Origin: Sycobia sp. Sy_11
Lineage: Eukaryota > Arthropoda > Insecta > Hymenoptera > Epichrysomallidae
DNA length: 64,000 nt
Direction: 5' to 3'
Assembly: GCA_018907035.1 (NCBI GenBank)
Contig: JACCIC010000001.1
Location: 7,948,501 to 8,012,500, forward strand
Positions 46,026 through 60,741 of this stretch are shown here, in pieces. A program made the position numbers and the translations under genes. The notes below the pieces were generated by a model. That model saw only the letters and a list, made by a program, of their open reading frames with translations. It made no database searches and was not told where the DNA came from. Each line of letters starts with the position of its first letter. The stretch's first letter is position 1.

Positions 46026-49012
46026 AAAGAAAAAAAAATTCGTGAAATTTTCACTGACTTGCACAGGGACTTCGATTTTGACCGAATCAGGTGTTTTGCT
46101 AAAAATCGGTACGTAACGAAAGTTCAATGATCCAAGTCTCCAACAAATTGACGTCAATTGGTATGTATAGGTAGATCAATGTTTATGTCAACAACAGTAT
46201 CCATGCCAAATGTTTGAGATTATTTTGATAAAACGTGCATTTGCATACACTCTAAGTGACATTCCAAGTTTACTAAAAAACGTTATGTGTGACAAAATGT
46301 AAATAAGCTATTCACAGCATCTAGGCTTCTAGACCTGAGATACAAAAATATTATCAACTTGGCAACATTTTTGCACTATAGGTCTATTTTAAGAATAATG
46401 GTCTTTGTTATACTACTATTATACTGAAACTAAGAAAGCATTAGAACCTTTTGTTGATACCACTTGAATATCTATACTTGAATATAAAAGTTGTAATATT
46501 GTAAAATATTGATATCCCTTTCACGAAACTAAAAAAACATTGCTTTTCGCAATTTCATCAAGCTTCTTATGAACAAAAAGTATTTTCTCAATTACCGTTT
46601 TAAAAATAAACGAGCTCTGGCTTATTAGTACAAATCCAAAATCCAGTTATCTTATGTTTATTTTTGTCGATTTTTCATGTTTTTGGAATGGTAGTGCATA
46701 GTACACGTCATCGGTAACTTTTCGACGATCATTTCAAATGAAAGCATCATAATATCAACCCGTACATGTTTATTAAAAAACTAAATCAATATGAGCTTTC
46801 ATTTATCGACTATTACACACATCGATGGATACGAAGAGTAGATTATTAAACCGATATATGTGTCATTTGTTTCATGTAATAAAAATATTTTTATACCTTT
46901 CATTTTATTTACTACTAATATAATTATTTATAAATTTTTTCTTCCATTGCTATTCATTGAAATATATAATTATTAAAATATTTTCTCGGTCTTCGGAATG
47001 AAAAAATTTTTAAGTAATTTTTAATTGATTTTCAAAATTCAAGCCAATACTTTCTTGTGCAGATTAAGATAAGACAGAATATTTTAAGACTCTTACAAGT
47101 CCAATACAATACGTTAATTAACAAAAATTTTTTTATAACCAGACAATATTTTTATAAATCTCTTCTTTCATTAATCATTATAGAGTATCTTTCCTTATTT
47201 ATTTTTAAAGAGTAGTTAGAGATGAACAGATATTGTAGATGCGAGGTCTACGATGGCGAGGTCGCTAAATGGAGCGACAGAACTTAGTAGTTGATTAGTT
47301 CCAGGTATGGTGCAGTAGATTTTACCGAATGGACGTTTAGCGAAACGTAATGTTGCCCAAAAAAAAATTTCCGAAGGAAAATTTGTCGAGAAGTGTAATT
47401 TTTTATTTATTTCTTCATTCTTCATTCATCGTTAGTTTTATATAAATTGCCATTATACGTTTACAATTTAAAATATAAATAATGATTTCTGTTATATAAT
47501 GTGTATAGTCGCAAGCCGAACTTACTACAAAAACAGTTATTTATAGTTTAAAGTGACAGTGATAGGAAAATAAAGACTATTAAAAGAAATGAATAAAACT
47601 TGCATTTTTCGGCAAATTTTTTTTTTTGGATTTTGTTTTCGCTAAACGCCTATTTGATTATATTTACCTCACTCGCACAAATTAAAATTTTGATGTCGGT
47701 CGACACAAGCACCTCTGAAAAATTTATTTGTAATTTTACTTACAAACACATCTTTGAGCTCTTTCAATAGTTATCACTATTATTTATCGATACATAAAGA
47801 GAGAGACGTTAAATAATATGTAAAAACAATATAATTAAACACAAATTTTTCTATATTAACAAGTATAAAAATACAATACAGTTTTCTAAAACGATAAATA
47901 GAATAAATTAAATAATTGATTTATAATTAAACAGAAGAACAAAAAAACCAAATTATTAATTTGAATACTTCACAATTTAAAAAATAAGCTGAGATACGTG
48001 AAATTCCTACATTAGAATAGCATAGTAATCAGACATGCATAAGTAAAGTGAAACTACTTACTACCACGCGAACTATAATTAAATAGAACACATATAAATA
48101 TCAACTGTAAACCAAAAATAAAGTAAATTATTATGAAAAACGTAAATAGAAAACTTTGTCTCAAAAAACTGGAAAATTTTTAATTTGTTTATGTAAGATA
48201 CTCGCATATAATGCCCACACGATTAAACTGCCCGATGGGCATTAGTATCGCAAGGATGATCATTACGCATGGACGCGTGAGCAAGTTGCTGTTCATCACC
48301 TAAACGCATCGTTGAAACTGCTGAATAACGCGTTGCGAATAATACAATATTCTTGTTGCAAAACGATTTGATTATTCAATTGATATGTGACCTGCAAACG
48401 CGATTAGCGCATGCGATCATAAATAAAAAGTAATGTTCTTACTATTTTATTATATCTTAGATTGAGTTGTTCAATAGAAACTTAATTTTATATCTAATTT
48501 GTTGATTTATTTTTTTTCAATCATACACTGATGCGGCCCCGTGCAAAAGTGATCCTAGATATATATCTCTGTTATATTTTCCAGTCCTCGATATAGAAAA
48601 GATAAAGCATTATTTCGATTTGGCTATATAATATGGTGAAAAACATGAAGGAGAAAGAGTGAAAGAGAAAGAGTGTTGGGGGGGGGGTGTGTGATCACGT
48701 TCTAGCCGGATACAGGCATTGGTATTCAGGAGAAGCTCGCCGGGTTAATATATAGGCCTGGGATAGTTCGGCACTCCAGTCTAGAGTATTATAATAAATC
48801 GAAAGGAAGGCGCGGGGATCGATCTGCATGGCATATTTGATTAGAGGCACAAAGAGGATCAATTTGATGCGCACAAGGTCGAACTTGCCCTGTAAGCGAA
48901 AGCTCGATCGGAATCCGTTTCAGACACCAGACTAATCTACTATCCCTCGACTTAGCGGCAGTTTCTTCTGGTCCGCACGAGGCTTTGGAATAATTGACTT
49001 TCTTTTAGCTTC

Positions 49013-49072
<60 letters not shown>

Positions 49073-49784
49073 TAATTTATTGTCCGCATAAAGTCAGGAT
49101 TTTATTGAAATAAGTAAAGCAGTGGCGTGCGTACGAAAGATAATAATGCTGCTACAAGTAAGCTTTGCCAATAAAATTAAATAATTATTATTTTGAAAAA
49201 GTGTAACGTTAATCAACGGCACGAACTTCGAATAACTCTGTCGCATTAATGTCGGTATTAAGGAAAAAGAGAAAAAAATAACAAAAAATAAAAAAGCTAA
49301 AAAGAAAATAAGAAAATTGAAAACTTGTAAAACCCGTGCAAATTTTATAGCTTGCGGAACATCGGCTATAAATCTATATATTTCTGACATCTTCTTATAC
49401 TCCCGTGTGCTAAATTTATATATTTTCCTTTGATAGGTTTTTTTTTATGGATCGTTAGCTATTAATTTTAGTCTATTTTATTCTTAGCACATTTTGTTTG
49501 ATTCAATTAATATTTTAAGAAAGTATTGCACTATGAAAGTGGCCTAATGTAATTCATTTTTTAAGAATATATTGCACTATGAAAGTAGCCAAATTTAATT
49601 AATTAATTTTTTTCAATACACTTTTATTTGTATCAAAACATACTTTTCTTAGCATATATGTATTTTTATAAGTACATAGTGAGTTTGTTCAGAAAATTGT
49701 TATTCTTATACTCATTTGTTATATATCTTAACGATTGTAAGTGCCCGTCACTACGGCATCTCATACTTGCACATCAAGCTTTCT

Positions 49785-49840
<56 letters not shown>

Positions 49841-50587
49841 TGAAGGAAAATGAGGATTTTCGTCTTAAAATAATTCTTAGAAAACTTTTCTGTAAAATGA
49901 ACGAATTTTTAGAACACTGATATCATTCTCCAAAGTCATTTAATGTGATGTTCAATGCGCTATAATCGTTTTTACGGAATAGTGGGATCATAAAACATCT
50001 CATTCTAATTAAAGTAACTGAATATTGCATTACCAGCATTTCCCATTTCCCATTATAGCCACGCCCGTACTATAATAATGTGCTTGGAGCATAAGCAATT
50101 GAATGATATATTTTATAAAGTGTCTTTCATCATCGCTTCATGCCCATAGTTTTCAATTTTTTCAATTCAAATGTAAAATTTAAATTAAAATAATTTACTT
50201 AATAAAAGGATTTAAAAAGGTGGCAACTCGTCCTTTTTCATCACTTATAGTGTGTAAATTTCGCACAACTCAAAGATAGACTATTTTATAATACAATCAA
50301 ATTTCGGGATCAATTGTATTATATAAATTAGTAATTATATCGATGAAACCGCAAAAATATGTTAAATGTTATCCTCCCAATTTCTTTTTCTTCGGTGGCA
50401 TTTTATTTACTAAAAGAAGATATTTTGAAACATACCTTATTATGTTATTTCACAATGTCCAGACTATATTTTGTTCCGTTGTAATTTCGTTGTAATGAGT
50501 CTAGTATCATTTTGAGTTTCTTGACCGAACATACAAACTTTGTTTTTTCATGATATTAAAAATAAAATTATATATTAGAATTTTATT

Positions 50588-50588
50588 G

Positions 50589-50640
<52 letters not shown>

Positions 50641-50705
50641 CATCATTTCATCATCATTATTATTATATTATATTATATTATATTATATTATAATATAATA
50701 TTATA
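50588..50705. repeat. (TTA)n and (TATTA)n tract
   Basis: A trinucleotide array grades into a pentanucleotide array, one of the longest simple repeats in the window. Confidence 0.9.
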
Positions 50706-52977
50706 AGATAATGTTTCGGATATAGATATAAACGTAGATATAGTTATAATAAGAATAGATTATAATTTTACTTCAAACTGTAACTTATTAAACAAATTAA
50801 ATATAGAATATTTAATATCATAAATATCATAAATAATCATATGTTAAATTAATTTCCTCAAGGTAATGAAATAAGAAATAATTATAAAATTATGCAATTT
50901 TTAGATGTTATATTAATATTTTTTGATTATTATAATATCATAATTTATTTATTATATTTATAATATTTAACATTAATTTATTTTATGGCTGGTACAAGCT
51001 GTTCAAATTATGTAATGAAAGGCAGCAAACGTGAAATAGATGACCAAGTCAAAGATCTCAATGTTCAGAAGTAATTTCTAATATGAAAATTAAAAAAATA
51101 AATGCATATTCAATGGACTATAACTTATTTTAATTACAATATTAAGATAAGAACGAAGTTTTAGATATAAATCCATAACTTCTATGGTTATTTATATATC
51201 TGTTCACAATTAGAGATAAACTTATTTCCCTCTCGAAATTTCAATGGGCCACTTTTATAGGAAGATGGTTCATGAATTTTGGTGTTAATTACAAAAGCAG
51301 TATCCTGGCTGTACGGCATCATCGATGGAATTTGTTGATATAACAATAAAAGATAATTACGTAGAAGAGAAATTTTAACTCGTCACCTGGTTTCCGTGAA
51401 ACATCTGTTCGGTATAGAAGGCGAACATGGCATACAGTCGCCTTAATATAGTTAGGCGAGTTTCATTTTTTGATTACTTACTCTCTGGCTTATCCAAAAT
51501 CAAGAGATTAAAATCCTTAGTTTCTTTATATACCGGTCATCTTGATTTAGAAAGATAGCTTTCTATTGTAAAATACTTTTATAAGGTCTAAAACTGGCAG
51601 TCTAAGAGCAGTTTCTATTTGGATATAGGATTTTCATGTTCATTGTAAGTTTCGGACAACATCGACACAGAGTTTTTGTATATTCGCGATATACTAATCG
51701 AAATCAGAATGAAAAAAGAAAACTTTTTTCTGTGTTGTTTCAATCATCAATAATGATACGTCGATGTTGCTTTCAAAAAGTAACATAAAATAAGTAAATT
51801 AAATACTTCGTTAATGGACAAATTAGAGATATAATTGAATATGAATTAAAAGTTGCTTAAAAAAAAGCTTTTAAATTTAAATTATCATTTATTTACAAAT
51901 AATATATTGCCTGTAAATGTTAACGAGTGGAACGTTGAGACCCGTCTGAAACATTGTTATTTTTACTTCTATAACTGTGAATTTTAAAGTTGGAGGCGCG
52001 TGATTATAAATGACTTTATGTGTATACGTTCAATAATAAAAACTACTTTTCTCAATTTTTAGAAAGACTCTAATGCTAATAATTGGATAAATTTCGCTGT
52101 AGCTAAAATAGGACGAATACCATATATATTAGCATTTTTTTAATTAATGCCTTAGCGCTGACAACTTTCATTTAATATATATTATATTATTAGAGTGAGA
52201 GTTATTAATTATTTTATTATCATTTTGTTATTTTGTTATTTTTTATTTTCATATTTTTATAGTCGATACGGGTTTTTTTACATGAAAACAAGCATATTTA
52301 CTGCATCAAGTTCAACGTTGCAATGACAAATAAACGAATATCCCAGTCGAGACATTTTTCGTTTTTTTTTCTTTCACGTCGACTTAAAATTTAAATTTCT
52401 GAAGAACGCCTGCGACGGGCATTTCCGAATTCTTCACCGGCTCTGTGATCTTTCACGAATACAGAGAAGGAGCCATGAAAGTAGTTCCACCTATAATATA
52501 TTGCCGTGTGGGCCCAACTATAGATACATAGCTGATTTAAATATATAGAACCGTACCAAAGCCATTACGGCGCGTCTATATATATACACCGCCCGTAGCC
52601 CGATAGAACTGGAATTTTTTTAGGACAAACGCACACAAATTTACGATTCGGGTAGAAGTCTCCTCGTTCCAATAGCGAATTTCTGTCATTCTTGACGAAA
52701 ATTACAGTTACGAACTACTTCCTGCTATAAACCCGATGCGGCCGCTTGGCCTGTGTGTCGTCGCATCTTTCGTATGACGGACAATGGTTTAGAATGCAGC
52801 GCTTGGCCTTCGTACGAAGAGATTTTATATAATGGAAGGGAAAGGTGTAAAGTGAACGAGAGAAAGAAAGAGAGAGTAAATATATTAAAAATGTGAAATT
52901 TTTACTGTTTCATTTGAATTACTCGCATTAAGACTTACAGGTTGACAAAATTTTGACACTATAAATATTTTCATTGT

Positions 52978-53041
<64 letters not shown>

Positions 53042-53483
53042 TTGAAAATATATGATGATATTTTTATTTAGTGGATACAAAAATATATTTTTATTCTTAA
53101 AATAGACATTACGCTAATTTGTAAAGATAATTACAAAGATAATTCTACGGTTGAATTGAAATTATAATTATACGATGCACGATGCCAATCGCTGTGATAA
53201 TATTAATATAAGGGAGTTTTACAAAAGGAACATTATCTCTAAATATCTTTGCGTGACCGCATTAATCGAGAAAATGATTAAAATAAAAGTTATAACGTTG
53301 GTTTAATGCAATTGATTGACAATTTGGCTCTGACCCCATGTTTTTTTGGATGCCATTTGATGATAAACTGTTTATTACAGGTACTGATACTTTTAAAATC
53401 AAATCTGTTCGATCATCTAAAGGCATGCGAAGTTTAAACTTAATTTTTTGTGTTCGTCCTTGATTCTTAAGTGAGCCTTCAAA

Positions 53484-53779
53484 TGACCTTGAAACCCTAA
53501 GATCAAGCGAATACTTCTCAAAACATGCCCCCACGAAGATAAGGAACTCTTATTGAAAATATATTTTTTTCTAAACATGACTTTGGGTTGTTAGGGAATG
53601 GATACCCAAACGAAAAGCGAGATTGACACTTTCCCATGAGAAAAATCAAAAAGATCATCTAATCCATGCATTAAAGAAAGTAGAATTTTTCGTTTCTTTG
53701 AAATGCAGATGAAAAAATAGTTCCTATTTAAAAGCCGAAAGATGATCTTTAAATCACCTTCAATATGACCTTGGGGTCA
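53484..53779. promoter_or_regulatory. possible nuclear-receptor half-sites
   Basis: TGACCTTGA at 53484 is the complement of TCAAGGTCA, an FTZ-F1/ERR-type monomer site. TGACCTTGGGGTCA at 53766 pairs an AGGTCA half-site with GGGTCA in everted orientation. Both lie 0.3-0.6 kb beyond the 3' end of the RR cuticular gene. Short motifs like these also arise by chance or in repeats. Confidence 0.25.
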
Positions 53780-54111
53780 AAGTCAAGATCATCAACGAAC
53801 TATTTTCGCAAATAAATCTGTTCTGGAAAGTTATTTACTTTAGTTCCCGCTAGCGCTATTGGTACATCCACTGTAGCTAGTAGATAAAAGAGTTGAATTG
53901 TTTTTTTAACGAATCTTAGTTATTAATAAAATCTTAATGAAATAGAGTTATATGAACAAAAAACTCTTTTTGTACTATGCCATATACCTAATTATTATTA
54001 CTCATTGTCAATATGTTGACTTGTCTATATAATACGGGTGAACAATAAATGAATAGATATATAAAACTGATTTGAAAATAATGAATCTAACTAATATCTA
54101 TATGTGCGCGG

Positions 54112-54788
54112 CTATTTCTTGAACCAATTGAAATAATGCCCCTTATACGGTGCCTTCGTAATCCTCGTCGCCGCAGTGCTCGTCGTCGTCGTCGCCGCCG
54201 TCGTGGTGGTGGTGGCGACCTCGGCATCGACCCCGACTCCATCGGCGTCGCCGCTCGTCGCCGCCGCCGCGATGTCCCGCGGGGCGCTCGGCACCAGCGT
54301 GATGTTCGGCTGGTAGCCGAACTCGTTCGAGACGTACTTGACGCGCGCGTCCACGCCGTCCCGGAACCTCGAGCTGAACTCGCCGTCCTTCCTGCCGCCG
54401 TGGAAGCCGTCCTCCCAGTGGCTGTGCGACCGCGCGATCGTGTAATTGAAGCGGTAGAACAGATCGTTCGCCATTCTCACCAGCGCGGCCTCCTCCGCCC
54501 CCGCCGCCTCCCCCTCGTTTCCCGGCCCCTCGGGCCGGAGGATCCGCTTCGCCGCCTCGACCATGTCACGAACGATCTCGTTATTACCGCCGCCGCTCGC
54601 CGTCGTGACGCTGTCGCCGCCGTCTGCATTGCCGATCGACGACTGCCGCCGCTGCTGGCGTTGCTCCGGTTGCACCGCCGGCGATGGCTCGAGCCCCGCC
54701 GCGGCCGGGGCTTCATTTTCCGTCCGAGCTGCCTGGGAGAAGTTATCGTCGCCGCTCTCGCTGTCCCCGGCATTGTCTGACGGCGCGG
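54112..54788 (-). CDS. RR-type cuticular protein, exon 4 (second RR-like domain and C-terminus)
   Basis: The acceptor is cctattccag, phase 1. The exon encodes residues 200-424. It begins with a Gly/Ala/Gln-rich acidic linker (AAPSDNAGDSESGDD onward). About residues 311-363 form a second Rebers-Riddiford-like unit: FYRFNYTI, DGFHGGRKDGEFSSRFRDGV, ARVKYVSNEFGYQPNI. The last matches the V-x-Y-x-A-D-x-x-G-F/Y-x-P ending with AD changed to SN. A Thr-rich run and the basic tail KAPYKGHYFNWFKK follow. The TAG is at 54114-54112. The exon is much more GC-rich than its surroundings. Confidence 0.87.
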
Positions 54789-54908
54789 CTGGAATAGGAA
54801 AATTGATCGGGCCCCCGGCCCCCACCCCCGTTCTTCGGTTAACAATTTGAACGACTCGAATAGCGGCTTTATTTATGCGCGATCCAGATCGGCTCGTGGA
54901 TGCAAAGA

Positions 54909-54962
<54 letters not shown>

Positions 54963-57395
54963 CGTTCTAATTAGATTATTGAGGAGAGCGAGCGAGTCGC
55001 GAGCGCGCGCTTTCGCAACGACGGCATGTAGGCATGAGCTGCGGTGTTTCTGATAAAGAAGCCGTTCTCACGAGATTTTATTATATTATTATAATCGATC
55101 GGGGCGGAATAAAGGATTCTAATGTAATCGGCGAACGACTTGCATCCGTTGTCTTTTGCGGCGGAATATAATAGCGCGAGAATAGGGGAAACGCGCGGAT
55201 TCAACATCCATTCTAAATTCCATTGTGGATAGCTGCGATACACGTGAAAGCTGCGAAATTTAAAATGTAAATGTATATTTACCCGAAACAAGAGGGGCGC
55301 ATTAAAGAAGCGCCAAAAACTTCTTGAAACGCTATTTATTATAAATAGTTATAAAACAACGATGCAATGTGAGAGTGGCGAAAAAGTAAAAGATCGTTAA
55401 CAAGTAAAGGCACAAACAATTAAGGTAAAGCATAGCGTATAAGTGCAATTATGGATTTTAAAGTATATACTTAGGGATCCAATATTTTTTATATGATTTA
55501 ATTATCTTAAAAGTATAATCGTTGTTGAGAAAAAAAATGTAAAAAATTTTTTAATTTTTATTACTGATTAATAACAAATTATAAAATATGCTTGAGCTAC
55601 AACAATTTTTGATTGACCTATTGTGCTATAAAGTTATAGTTAATGTACCAACTAGAGTTTTTTCAATCTTTGTCTATCTCATTAGTATTTTCGAAAATTA
55701 TTAGAAAATATTTTCCAGAAATACTCGTACAAAGGATTGAACACAGCATATAATTTAATCAATCACTTTTACTTGGAGTATATGTAGTAAATTTAAAAAT
55801 AAGGAATACTTAAACTTTTTTCATCCAAATAGACATTCCTATATCTTTTTTTTTAATGAAACGTTGTATTAAATTCTATTATTGAGTTTCTTTTTTATTG
55901 CATAGTTATTTTATAGGTGAATCAATTTCCACACTTTTAATTCAGAATTCTTTACACTTGAATATGATATTAATATTTTTTATTTTATTTTAAAAAATCT
56001 GTTAAAAGCTTACCTGAAAAAAACTTCATCATAAATAATGCATACACATACGTAAAAAACCTTTTAAATCCATATATTTAAATATTTAATCAAAATAATT
56101 AAAATTTATTTAATCATTCCTGTGATTTTGTTTTCAGATTCTGTCAGATAATGAGATAGAAGAAATGAAGGGAGTATCTCATATAATGAAAAAAATAATT
56201 AAATTAATCTCATTTCATTGATTTAATCAAGAAATGAAGGCCTTTTTTAAAAATAATAATGCATATGCAATTAAAAATAGGTTTCAACTTTGTTCTGCTA
56301 AACATATTAATTAAAAGAAATTTGTATGTATTTATATGATTTTTCATTGGATTTTTTTAGGTAACCTTTACGAGACAATCTTTGAAAAAGTTATAGAAAT
56401 GATAAACAAGGTTACAAGTTTAAATATAATAATATTTATGAAAATTTATCGCACAATATGTCGAAGTCAAAGAAATCATGTATTCGAAATGTTGAAAAGT
56501 GCGAAATATATTTGATAACTGTACAAATAGCGAAGCAAATAACTAATACCGTTTAATACAGTATTTAATTAAAAATAAAGAGAATGAAAGTCTAGGTGAG
56601 TGAAAAAGTAGGGTAAGGCATTTATTTTTTTCTTGCATTCAATAAATGTGTGTTTCAAGTGGAAGTGATTGATGGCTAACCGCTCACTGTAGACTCAACT
56701 TGTCAGTCAAAAGACATTTCATAATTACAAGATATATGTGTTACATTTTCTCTTCTGTGTTTGAAAACCTACACACATTTAAATATAAACATTTCTGCCG
56801 TAAATTCATATCTGGTTATATAATACAACAACGTAAGATTTTAGACTATGATTCACGTTAATTTTCATTCATTTATCGATACAATTAATAAAATAAATAT
56901 ATTGAACTAATAAATTTAAAAACAAAAAAATACGACTAAAATGTTTTATTTATATTATTTAAGTTAAATTAATCTTCATAAGAGTAATATTACTGTCTCT
57001 CCTTTAGTCTTTTTGGGACAATAAAAATTATTTTCTCAGTATTGTCTAATCTCGGTATTTGTACGACAAAGCTTTTTTCAATAGTAATCTGTTTCAAGAA
57101 ATACTTATCTTAAATCAATCTAACTATACTTCTCCCATATATGCATATTAGATATATTATGTACACCTTTTGTCATAGAATAAGGAATCTACCGCGAAAA
57201 CGCGTTTTACCGAACAAATTTCGCCACTAATATTGCTTTAAAAAAAAAAACATCCAGAAAAGGGAAGTATAAAATTCTACTTAATTTCCATAAAAATCGT
57301 GCTTTAGCAACAACAGCGAAACAACGGTACCTTCCCCTATTGAGCCGTGAGCTAAAATTATCGTCCTATCATGCATATATATATATATTGTATAC
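54789..57395 (-). other. intron 3 of the cuticular gene
   Basis: Donor G|gtatac at 57396/57395 and acceptor at 54789-54790, both phase 1. It is AT-rich with a (TA)n array at 54,910-54,961. No other feature was seen. Confidence 0.75.
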
Positions 57396-57686
57396 CTTCC
57401 TCATCTGCCTCAGCGATCTTGTTCAAAACTTTCATCATTTCAGCCATCGCGAGATCCAGTTTTTTCTCCAATCGCGCCCGATGGATCCTCTTCGGCGCCT
57501 CGCTAGTCGTGATGACGGCTTCCGCGGTGGTTGCGGCGGTGGCTGCGGCAGCGGCTCTCACGAACGAGGACGTTTCCTGTCTCTCCAATTCGGGCAGCTC
57601 GCAATCCGAGCAAGATTTCACGAGGGCCTCAGCGAGAATTTTCGCCTGCTCCGGATTGTCTTTGAAGATCTCCTCTGCATCTTTCA
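57396..57686 (-). CDS. RR-type cuticular protein, exon 3
   Basis: Residues 103-199. The acceptor is ccttttaaaaag, a weak pyrimidine tract, but phase and reading frame fit. It encodes an acidic helical segment KDAEEIFKDNPEQAKILAEA, a Cys pair in KSCSDCELPE, an Ala/Thr-rich low-complexity run and RARLEKKLDLAMAEMMKVLN, which may be a short coiled coil. No chitin-binding motif falls in this exon, so it is the spacer between the two RR units. Confidence 0.85.
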
Positions 57687-57942
57687 CTTTTTAAAAGGAG
57701 ATGAAATATATATATATATATTAGCAATAATTAATATAAATCTATTAATATATAACGATCTTTTTCGTTAGCGGTATACATAAAGCGAACGTAATCGTGT
57801 GATAATTATATAATTATATTTGGTATTAAAGAAGTGAATAAATAAATAAATAAATATGTAGAAATTAATATAATATTAATATATGAGGTAAAAATATTTT
57901 GATAAATTGATATGAGAATAATATTAATCGGTGAATACTTAC
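57687..57942 (-). other. intron 2 of the cuticular gene
   Basis: A 256-bp AT-rich intron with consensus donor C|gtaagt. Confidence 0.85.
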
Positions 57943-58074
57943 GACTGGTAATTTTTCGATGCTTCATTTTTGTAATGATGAAGTCGCCGGTTTTATCCGT
58001 CGCATACGCTGTCTCGTGGTAAATTCCGTCCGCCGTTATAAATCCGTACTCGCCGGTGATCAAGCCATCGTCGT
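57943..58074 (-). CDS. RR-type cuticular protein, exon 2 (chitin-binding core)
   Basis: Residues 59-102. The acceptor is gtatacacag, and Asp59 is split across the junction. The sequence [20 protein letters not shown], followed by [14 protein letters not shown], is the conserved heart of a Rebers-Riddiford chitin-binding domain: aromatic residues in G-x-Y-G-F, then A-D-G, then Y-A-T-D-x-x-G-x-F. It ends KMKHRKITS and continues into exon 3 as LKDAEE. Confidence 0.9.
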
Positions 58075-60727
58075 CTGTGTATACACGTAGAGAATGTTTC
58101 GATAAAATTTTTTTCTTCTTCATGAATTTAGCAAAATATTCAGATCGGAAGAGTCGAGCGGGAATCGTTATTAATTGAGGTTTCCGCGTGATTTAAAAAT
58201 GCGCACGCGCGCGCGTGTAGTAAAAGTCAAAGCCGCAAGTGCGGAGGGGAATTTTGAAATTATTTTTCAGGAGTTATTATTATTTATTTTACGGAGGGGA
58301 AACTCACTTTGACCAAGATAACTTTGTAAAAGCCATAAATATAAAGGAAGACGCTGAATTAGTCGAACACAACAGTGAGCCATAAATCATAGATATATTC
58401 CTGCGAATGCCAGATTACGGCTGGTATAGTCTCGGAATGCAGGGAAGCATTATAAAACGGTATATGTACATTTTTTTTACTTATAAGTTTTTGGTTTTTT
58501 TTTCTCACTTTTTTTTACCAAGCACTACGGAATATTTGCATATAATGTAATGTAAATGTGAATATTATTCTGGAAATATGAAATAAAGTCTAACAGTGAT
58601 TTCATCACAACCAATTTGATACCCCAATTAAATTTTTCGTATATTTTTTATTAAAGTTAACAAATACTTGTACTGATCTTACAATCTTTATAAATTTATT
58701 ATAATTATAAGATAACAGTCAATTTCATGCATGTGCTTCGTCCAACTTTTCGAGCCGCTTCGGCTGCTCATCAGAGACAGCTTTTTTGTATCGATAAAAT
58801 AATTCGTTTAATTTATCTTTTCAAATAATTGCTACGATTTGCAAAATAGTTTTATGATTTAATGTATTGTTCTTTATGGATTTCACTGCAGATGTATAAC
58901 TAAATATTCTAGTCGCAACAACTAAGTGTTGATAATTAAATGTATTTAGTTGTATTTACACAAAGTTTCTTTTCAGAACAGCATCGACATTTATTTTAAT
59001 AAATATGACCAAGAGAGTGGACAAAACCGATAACAACTTTCTATCTTTTCAATATTTAATAAAAAATTAACCAGCGAATTAGTGTAATAAATTTTAATTT
59101 TAATGTATCTTGCACATCTTCAACTGCATTATATAATACCGATTAGGTTATCATTATGTATGTAACGTGGTAATTTTCATTTTTCACATAAACATAAATC
59201 AAGCATAATTTGAGTAATTTATCTTTTATAAAACTGCGCTTAAAATTTAAAACAATCTTTGCTCCTTTACATATTATCTTGCAATAAAGCACTAATCTCT
59301 ATAATCAGTGTACATTTTTTTTTGGAGCTTTTCAATTTTTCAATTCAACGCTATTTTTTCTATAGGGGTAACAATTGTGAATGTATGTATGTTTTTACTT
59401 TTTTTTCTTAACGATAAGTATTATAAAGTTTGGAACTAAGATATTTATTAAAATTTATATTCATCTGAAATTTTCGATAATAATTTATTTAATAATGTAG
59501 TAGTAGGGTAAATGTTTACTTTCTAAGAAGTACATTATTAAAATATGTAAATAAAATAATAAATTATTAAAGAAAGTTTCAAATTATTTTTATTTTATCA
59601 TTAAAAATGTAAAAACATCGCGTAATAATGACCCAATAGCATACGAAATTTCATGATTAATTTCAAAATATATTGTAAAATTTATTAACACTTAAAATAT
59701 TTATAACAAATAAAAAATATAGATTTTTGTTTTCTAAACCTCGTCAACCATTAAACTAAGTTTATATAACTTAGATTCAAGCTTGAAATAAATTTAAATG
59801 CATAAATTAGTAAGCTTGTCCCGTTTTAATTTTCTATAGAATATTATACTTCATATCAGTGTTTTATTGAAAACATGTATCTTTCTTAACAGCATTGTTC
59901 CATCAGAAGATTGAAAAACTAATTACTCCATTTGCATGTAGTTACCTTAAAAGATTTCACCTGCGTATTGGAAACTGTTAGTGAAAAATTGTTTGATTCA
60001 TGATAATAAACTTTATGTCTATTTAATAATACAATCTGACCGTAACTAAATGACCCACTAATTAGATCCTCATTTCGAATTTCATTTGAGAACTAATTAA
60101 AAGAAAAAACATTTTTAGGGTTGACGAGTCGCAGTTCATATGAACGAAGAAACGTATTATCTGGTATCATAATAATGCTGGAACGTGAAATTACGGAAAT
60201 TCTAGCTGTTTATTAGGATGGGTTATAAAAAAATATTTGAATAAACGGCGCATGACGAGTGAAGGATCGTGGATTACGCTAAAGTAAAAATAAGAGAAAG
60301 AAGAAAGTAATAGAAGATTTAAAAAGAGACGCGTCGAAAAAGTCAATGATAAAATACCTATAACCAAGAATAAAGAGAAATTTTACGAGGCATATTAAGT
60401 AAAAACACGTTTTACCTGATGTAAGGCAATAAAAGAAAAGGTAAAAATACAATTGTGTAAGCGCTACTCTACAGCATGATTAGAAAATTGATAAAATTAA
60501 ATTAATAACAACAAAAAGGCATCTACATGATTTAATTTAAGTCTATTGCTATGCTAATAATGGGATTTCAATTCATATTAGAAAGTAACAGACAATTACA
60601 ATTGGAAATCATACAAATGCATTAAATTCTCATTTGGAGTTTGATACAAATAAATACTAATCAACTGGAGTTTACTATTAATATACTAAGTCGGAAATTC
60701 TGCAATAGCAGAAAGTTCCATTACTAG

Positions 60728-60741
60728 AGTGTGAAATATAT
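60728..60741. repeat. target-site duplication of the LINE, left
   Basis: agtgtgaaatatat, identical to 61687-61700. Confidence 0.9.

Larger units (their letters stand above)
46026..54111. other. gene-free AT-rich region between the two cuticle-related genes
   Basis: No protein or RNA gene could be supported. It contains (TA)n arrays at 49,016-49,069, 49,791-49,836 and 52,980-53,032, and a (TTA)n/(TATTA)n tract at 50,588-50,705. The minus-strand frame 53534-53262 has no recognised motif. A patch with TGACCTT sites lies at 53,480-53,800. Confidence 0.5.

Noticed and set aside
53262..53534. 90-residue minus-strand frame
   Set aside because: No recognisable domain and a neighbourhood that looks repetitive. 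It could not be supported as a gene.
54136..54780. 214-residue plus-strand frame opposite cuticular exon 4
   Set aside because: An Arg-rich shadow of a GC-rich exon. The minus strand gives a phase-consistent, motif-bearing protein.
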